In this document: positions 58,541 through 64,000 of the stretch, piece after piece
How the letters are laid out: each line of letters opens with the position of its first letter
How positions within the stretch are numbered: position 1 is the stretch's first letter
Origin: Annona cherimola
Lineage: Eukaryota > Streptophyta > Magnoliopsida > Magnoliales > Annonaceae
Length of the DNA stretch: 64,000 bases
Reading direction: 5' to 3'
Assembly: GCA_030490835.1 (NCBI GenBank)
Contig: CM059971.1
Span: 52,500,012-52,564,011 of the forward strand
The notes under the pieces: generated by a model
Databases searched by the model: none
Seen by the model: the letters and a program-made list of their open reading frames with translations, nothing else
Told to the model about the DNA's origin: nothing
Position numbers and translations under genes: made by a program

Positions 58541-59797
58541 TTCATCCCTAGAATCATCGATTTCAAATTTTTGAAGGATTATAAGTCCGACATTGAGCAG
58601 TTACTGGATTTCCAAGGATGGACTAACCTACTAAAGGCAGATGAAAGAGTATATCCCGACTTGACTCGTATTTTCTATTATCTATGGGATGACGAGTACT
58701 TTGGAACTTTTGTCAAAGGAACTGATATGTTCTTTGGAATCGGAGTAACCCCAAGATTAGAGGAAGCAATCATGAGTGTGGGGAAAATCTTAGAGGTACC
58801 TTATTAGGATGAGTCGTTGCCTGAAAACCTCACTCTCTCAGATATCTACAATCAGCTCACTAGGAGCAATAAGTATCATCCGGGGATCAAATTTCTACAT
58901 TACATGGACTTATCCCCGAGGCTCAGGGTCCTCAGATTATTGGTTGCACATTGCATCTACCCCAAAGGTGGGGGCAGAAATCAGTTAAACCCGTAGGAGG
59001 TAGGAATTTTGTGGAAAATAGTGAACCGGGTCAAAGTCAGCCTTCCTCGGTTGTTTATAAAAGCCTTAAGTTCTAGGAAAGACAACCCACGAGGGGTTTT
59101 TCCTTATGGTACTTGGATCACAAAGATCCTAGAACATTTTGGAGTTGATATCGATGGAGAACCATTCGAGGTGTTAAAGCCGACGAATGCGATCAACAAG
59201 ACATTGATCCAAAGAATGAAGATCAATGTAGATCAACTCAGGGTTGAAGCAGAAGTGGGCGCACTGGCACCAGAAGAAGCCGAGGATGCACAGGTTGAGA
59301 GGGAGCAGCCCCCACCATCACCAGAAGCTCAACCCACTCCACCACAGGATGCACCCGAGGAGCCTGCATTGCTGCTATCACATGGGTCTTGCTGTCCTAG
59401 AGGATCTGAGATTCTAGACCTAGCACCACGGCCGTCATCTCGGGATACTTCAGTTTAGGGCCTTCGAGAGCATCTAGAGCAGCTAGAGGACCGGATGACC
59501 AGTCAGATCGCCGAGGTCCTCACGGCTATCATGGATATGCATTCCCGGCAAGATCGTATGGATCGGGAATTGCGCACTATCCGTTATCATCTAGCATCCG
59601 GTTGTCATATGCACACCACCATTCCCGAACTGGATCCGTTTGATACCGGGTCCGTTCATCGAGATCCTACACCCGTACCCATGTTCTCTTTTTACTCCTC
59701 TGCTCATATTCGACCCATCGAACCTACCCAAAAATCATATCCCATTTCTAAGTTTCAATTTACCAAATCTTTGATAATTGACTCTTATTTTGCCTGA
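58541..59797 (+). pseudogene. E2 aORF, third segment (putative plant transposon protein domain)
   Basis: This is a single frame with three in-frame TAG codons (58805, 58994, 59456). The segment RIIDFKFLKDYKSDIEQLL, the aromatic part DLTRIFYYLWDD, LSPRLRVLRLLVAHCIYP and FPYGTWITKILEHFGV follow the order of a domain often annotated as 'putative plant transposon protein' in LTR-element 3' ORFs (Pfam PF20167, from memory). A Pro/Glu/Ala-rich linker follows. After the last TAG comes a probable coiled coil (LEQLEDRMTSQIAEVLTAI). The final stop is at about 59795. The function is unknown. The three stops could be decayed CAG codons. Confidence 0.65.
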
Positions 59798-60079
59798 TTG
59801 ACAAAAAGGGGGAGATAGGATAGGATAGGTTTAGTTTTAGGAGTTAAATTTAGATTCTTTTTGGGTTGGGTAGCTTGTATATAGTTTTTTTTTTACTTTA
59901 CATTGTAATCTGTATGAATTTTGCTAATATAAAAAGTTTGAATTATGTTCTGTTTTATGCTCTGATTATGTATTGCTCTTATCACCAATGATATATTTGA
60001 AAATTATTGAATGTTAGAACAAATATAATGAATATGACATATTAAAAAGTACAAACTCAAATTGGTTTTGTCAATCATC
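59798..60079 (+). other. E2 spacer before the PPT
   Basis: This is non-coding. An extra purine tract, AAAAAGGGGGAGATAGGATAGG, lies at about 59805, right after the aORF. The rest is T-rich then AT-rich and leads to the true PPT. Confidence 0.6.
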
Positions 60080-60092
60080 AAAAAGGGGAGAT
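60080..60092 (+). other. E2 polypurine tract
   Basis: The sequence AAAAAGGGGAGAT directly precedes the 3' LTR. Confidence 0.92.
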
Positions 60093-61949
60093 TGTTGGAA
60101 ACAATTATTGAAATTGAATGAAAATACCCAAACCATATGTTTTGATGATTAAACAACACAATTTGAGTAAATCTAAGCTACTAATATGTATTATGCAAAT
60201 GTTCAAAGCTGTAAAAGGATATATACAAAACAGAACAAGTCAAGTCGCAACTCAAGTCGACTCAGACATAGACTTAGGCGAAGTTGATCTCTCAAGTCGA
60301 CTCCATCTTTGACTTCAAAGAACATCTTTCTTCCAGCGTTGATTTTGGAGAGCAGCAAAACTGAAGTCGCAGATGAAGTTGACTCCACTTGCGACTTGGG
60401 TGAAGTCACAGACGAAGTCGACTCCAGTATCGACTTCAAGCAGCAACTTCTTTTCAGCGTTGAAATTGGGTAGCAAAACTTCTGGAGTCGCAACCGAAGT
60501 CGACTCCACTTGTAACTTGGGTGAAGTCGCAGACGAAGTCGACTCCAGTATCGACTTCAAGCAGCAACTTCTTTCCAGCGTTGAAATTGGATAGCAAAAC
60601 TTCTGGAGTCGCAACCGAAGTCGACTCCACTTGCGACTTGGGTGAAGTCGCAGACGAAGTCAACTCCAGTATCGATTTCAAGCAGCAACTTCTTTCCAGC
60701 GTTGAAATTGGGTAGCAAAACTTCTGGAGTCGCAACCGAAGTCGACTCCAAATGCAACTTGGGTGAAGTCGCAGGCAAAGTCGACTCCAGCATCAACTTC
60801 CACTTGGCAGGGCAGATCTTCAAGATCAAGTCGAAGGACAAGCTGACTTCAAGATAAACTTGAGTCAAATTTAAGGATGAAGTCAACCTAAGTTTTTCAA
60901 CTTGAATATATGAAGACTAATCCAAGTTAAGCAAGCAAGAGACACTTCAACAAAGATCAAACTGACTTTGCAAAAGAAAGAAGCCAAGTCGCACCCAAAG
61001 TCGACTCCAAGATCGACTTGAAGCCAAGTCTCAGACCAAGTCGACCCAGAGGATAGACTTGGAAACTGAAGAACAGTTGAAGTCGGACACGAAGTCGACT
61101 CCATCATGCGATTTGGGTGAAGTCACACATGAAGTCGACTCCACCTGCAACTTGGAGACGTAACGTTCGAAGTTTTGAACGTTGGAACATTTATTACGCG
61201 CCAACCAACTCTATAACATTCAAAATTCTCCCTCCTCTATATATAGACACTCAAGCAAACGTGGATACACATAAGATAGAGCTGAAAAAGAGGAAAGAAG
61301 TGCTACTAAGAGTTTCAATCCACTTTTCTCTATAATTGAGTGATCTATACACTTTCAAAGGAAGAACAAGCTTCAAAGTTGTTGTTTGCTTCAACGCAAT
61401 ACGATTCGTTCCTTCTACAGATTCTTTCTCGAGCTGAAACTTGCTACACAAATCTGTAAAGTGTAGATTTCTTCTATTTCATCTTGTTATTTGATTTTGG
61501 TGCTTGGTTTGAGTTTGGTGTTTCAAATCAAGATATAGCAAGTAGGGTTGTGATTAAAGTGTAACTCATCACCTACTTGTGTTGCTTGTTATACACGTCC
61601 CCTAGAGCTAGAATCTAGAAGAGAGCGAAAGCTCTGGTTGTATATGCCCCCTAGAGCTAGAATATAGAAGAGAGCAGAGACTCTAGTTGTATTCGCGGAA
61701 TACATAGTGGAACCCAAGTCACAAGGGAGTATGAGCTTGGAAAAGTGGAGTAGGGAAAGGTTGCCCGAACCACTATAAATCTTGTCTACTATCTTTCATT
61801 TTCGCTTTCATTATCTTATTGCTTTCTATTTGTTTCATTAAAGGGTTTTAAACTAAACCGGGGTAAAATCTCTAATTAAAGTTTTAAATTTTTAAATACC
61901 CAATTCACCCCTCCCCTCTTGGGTAATTGCCATAAACTCGGGACCAACA
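60093..61949 (+). repeat. E2 3' LTR (1857 bp)
   Basis: It starts TGTTGGAAACAATTATTG and ends CTCGGGACCAACA, followed by GTAAT. It is about 80 bp longer than the 5' LTR because of repeat copy number. The TATA box TATATATAG lies at about 61238. Confidence 0.93.
60390..60790. repeat. GTCGAC array with 121-bp tandem units (3' LTR)
   Basis: The marker AGCAGCAACTTCTTTCCAGCG occurs at about 60439, 60560 and 60681: three units of 121 bp, against two in the 5' LTR. The 5' LTR instead has an additional 42-bp duplication. Confidence 0.85.
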
Positions 61950-62697
61950 GTAATAACTAGTGATATTTATATTTTTTACACAAGTTTATATTTATATTTA
62001 TAAACTTAATAATTCATTTTAGAAATATGCCAGTATGTAATTTATAACATTAATTTAATATATAATACATATTATGAAATTTCTAAAATAAAATGTTGTA
62101 ACTTATTCTTTAAAATTAAGTTGGTATATAAATATTTACCTTCAAAAAAAGTTATTATATAAGATATTTAAAAATATTAATATTGTGCCTTTGAAAATAC
62201 ATTTCTATACAAGAAAATACCTCTAAAAATTCTTCCAAATGATGCCTACAAAATAATAAAAAAATTTAAAAACATATGTATACAGATGGATTCTAGTTAT
62301 GACTACACGACCATATGGATTTTCTCCTTTCAAATTTACACATTCAAATTTAATTATCAGTTTGCAACTTTATTTTATCATTTTGTTACTTCTCATTATT
62401 TGTTTTATTGCCGTGATTTTGAATCTATTTGGGAAAGAAAAAGACAATGATGGCATGGAGAGAGCACATTCTCAGTTTTCTATTCCATTCCATTATGTTA
62501 AAATATGAATGACATGAATAGCATCCAATTTAGCACACAAAGCACACATATTTTAATTTTTCTAACACAATGTACCTATTTCAAAATTTGCATAACAAAA
62601 CTTGTAGTAGACTTATTAATAACTAAATTCATTAAATCGAATTGGAATGTAATACATTGTTGCATACATTCTGCTACAAACTGAAAAAAATCGTATT
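61950..62697. other. AT-rich spacer right of E2
   Basis: It starts with the right target duplication of E2 (GTAAT). I see no gene. The open frame at 62299-62508 (69 codons) has a hydrophobic middle, but no family feature or good context, and I do not call it. The end of the GT14 transcript may reach into this region. Confidence 0.5.
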
Positions 62698-62703
62698 TTT
62701 ATT
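62698..62703 (-). promoter_or_regulatory. Possible poly(A) signal of the GT14 gene
   Basis: AATAAA on the minus strand lies about 120 bp after the stop codon of the exon at 62824. Position and sequence fit, but the motif is common in AT-rich DNA. Confidence 0.35.
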
Positions 62704-62823
62704 CAAGACATTACATGTCAACAATTCATTTGTTTCAAAGCATACAAAGCATACTATCCACATTTGTATCCATTTAGGAGCTGTTGGAAGCAGAAATTGA
62801 GATACAGGATTCGTTCAACACAA

Positions 62824-63317
62824 TCACAGATGATCTGAAAATAGCGTAGCGACTAGGCTCTCCAGCTTCTTGGCGCCAGGGCCAGGCCTCAGGGCCGTTG
62901 TGTTGCCCATGACAGAGCAGGGGTCGGTGCTGTTTTCCTTTGAACCAATGCACCAGCGCCCCAGAATAAGCATACTAGGGTGGCAGTGGAGGAGATCTGC
63001 ATCTATCCTGTCCAGCACTAGATCATCTGCACAGAATTTCCTGGCAAATGGCAAGCTACTTTCGACCATGCTTGAAAAATCATTAATGGTGAGGAAGTGA
63101 GGATGCTGCTTAGGGGGGTTGTCCCAAGATATGAAGTGTAGGTCATGGTTAACAGTCGTGTTGATGAACTCTTTGGCATTACAGATGACGGTATGGAAGT
63201 AGCCTTCAGGTGAGAAAAGGAAATTTGAATAGTACATCAAAACAGTTCATGGTAGGTTACTCCACCCCCAAATGCAGTAATCGACAAAAGAGTGAGAAAG
63301 TTCCATCCATGCTGAAC
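62824..63317 (-). pseudogene. Last exon of a GT14 (GlcAT14-like) glycosyltransferase, in-frame stop
   Basis: The protein end resembles plant core-2/I-branching-type family 14 glycosyltransferases. Its plant members include Golgi glucuronosyltransferases acting on arabinogalactan proteins. Recognisable parts are SAWMELSHSFVDYCIWGW, LMYYSNF, SPEGYFHTVICNA, TTVNHDLHFISWDNPPKQHP, PFARKF, DPCSVMGN and RPGPGAKKLESL. The exon seems to start at 63317 after a good acceptor (TGCTTCTATGGCAG). A TGA at 63247-63249 stands where the family has Arg (NLP-TVLMYY), which fits a CGA-to-TGA change. The stop is at 62824-62826. The rest of the gene lies beyond the right edge. It may be a pseudogene, or the TGA may be a sequence error. 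Confidence 0.75.
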
Positions 63318-64000
63318 CTGCCATAGAAGCAAACAGGTCCACTTGCATGAAAGTATTTCCAAGATGGAGTACAAAGAATCAGCAGTCCAGAGTCCGACAG
63401 GAGAATTATTATCAAAAGTTGCAATGTATTCCAAACTGCGTGACGACAACTCAAATTCACTTTAAAATAGACATGCGGGCATCACATGTCAGATAAGAAT
63501 TGGTAGGAGCCATAAGCATAATATTGTTAGCGAGACAACTAGTGCAGCATCATCACTACAAAATCAAAAAGAACTCAAACATTCATCACATGCCAATCAT
63601 GTGGTCAAAAGTTAACCCGAAAACATGGTTAAATTTTTTCCATAAGAAATCTTGATGGCCAACATTCTCAGTTACAAACTTTAGAATAAAATAGATAATT
63701 TCTAAGATAAGACTTGCAAGTTTGGAAGAATATTTGCGGATAGAAGAAAATAAGGCACAACAACCATGGATATATACATATTGGTGAACCTCTAATTCAT
63801 TAGTTCGAGGTGAATTGGCTCTCCCAGATCTGGTCAATGTTAGAATCATTTGCCAAAGAAGCACATGGCTAGGATCAAATAAATGGTCGCTGGACAAACT
63901 TAGGGAGGCCAAAATTTAGGCCCTAATAGACGAGTAAATCAACTAATACTGTCAGATAAACAAATTTGCTTCTCCAAATCCAGCAGTAATAGTGGTCTAC
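63318..64000 (-). other. Probable intron of the GT14 gene
   Basis: No exon of the family is recognisable in this stretch in any frame. An acceptor-like end lies at 63318-63331. The open frame at 63586-63912 shows no family resemblance. The preceding exon is expected to the right of the window. Confidence 0.45.

Larger units (their letters stand above)
28265..61949 (+). mobile_element. Complete SIRE-type copia element E2, carrying nested insertions
   Basis: Both LTRs (28265-30040 and 60093-61949) have TGTTGG/CCAACA ends. They are flanked by identical 5-bp duplications, GTAAT, at 28260-28264 and 61950-61954. Internal order is PBS, gag, PR-IN-RT-RH, leader, an extra ORF (aORF), PPT. Two insertions interrupt the aORF: LTR D (35640-56763, itself holding B and C) and solo LTR S (56980-58540). 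Subtracting them leaves about 11.0 kb, a normal size for SIRE/Maximus elements. Gag, pol and aORF all carry stops, so the copy is not autonomous now. Confidence 0.93.

Noticed and set aside
60390..60790. CRISPR-like array
   Set aside because: The repeats are tandem, palindromic and without unique spacers, inside a retrotransposon LTR of a plant genome.
62299..62508. Small membrane protein
   Set aside because: The hydrophobic middle comes from AT-rich codons. There is no homology, and no flanking promoter or context to support it.
63586..63912. Additional GT14 exon
   Set aside because: The translation shows no resemblance to the family, and the frame lies where an intron is expected.

Overview
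This window looks like nuclear DNA from a flowering plant. It is AT-rich and almost entirely repetitive. It holds plant-type LTR retrotransposons of three lineages, all primed or organised in the way known for plants, and one edge of an ordinary host gene (a GT14 family glycosyltransferase). I cannot name the species. There are no rRNA or tRNA genes, no CRISPR array and no prokaryotic features.

Left third (1-24430): a scrambled block of old elements. A truncated chromovirus-type (Tekay/Del-like) LTR lies at 176-1812. It abuts the 3' half of an Athila-like Ty3/gypsy pol on the minus strand (1813-5295). A Ty1/copia element of the SIRE/Maximus type (called Cop1 here, 5296-13679, minus strand) is inserted in the Athila pol. 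The right LTR of Cop1 is cut by a Tekay-like element (13680-18144, minus strand: 3' LTR, PPT, integrase with chromodomain, RNase H). That element ends abruptly at about 18144 against two partial long LTRs lying in the opposite direction (X 18145-20991, Y 20992-24430). The missing halves of Athila, Cop1 and the Tekay element are not in the window, so a rearrangement breakpoint lies near 18144.

Middle (24431-28264): non-coding AT-rich DNA. It contains a two-level tandem repeat: 10-bp units of the type TCTAACCGTG inside 170-230 bp units. It also contains three dispersed copies of a roughly 270-bp AT-rich repeat.

Right part (28265-61949): one complete SIRE-type copia element (E2, plus strand) with a perfect 5-bp target duplication (GTAAT). 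About 11 kb of it is its own sequence. It carries 5' LTR, PBS for initiator tRNA-Met, gag, PR-IN-RT-RH, a pyrimidine-rich leader, an extra 3' ORF (aORF) resembling the 'putative plant transposon protein' domain, PPT and 3' LTR. The aORF is split by a 4.8-kb gypsy-type solo LTR (D, TSD CACAG) and a copia solo LTR (S, 56980-58540, TSD TTCAT). D is split by a copia element (B, 36331-52670, TSD ATCTG/ATCCG), and B by another (C, 38822-46541, TSD CTATG). This gives a four-deep nest that can be read in order from its target duplications.

Far right (61950-64000): AT-rich spacer, then the last exon of a GT14 (core-2/I-branching type, GlcAT14-like) gene on the minus strand with an in-frame TGA, followed by probable intron.

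Every retroelement reading frame here is broken by stops or frameshifts, many of which look like C-to-T decay of methylated sites. The most unusual signals are the dense arrays of AAGTCGAC-type palindromes in the copia LTRs and again in front of the aORF, a shared +1 frame step between gag and pol, and several hairpins conserved between the gypsy LTRs.
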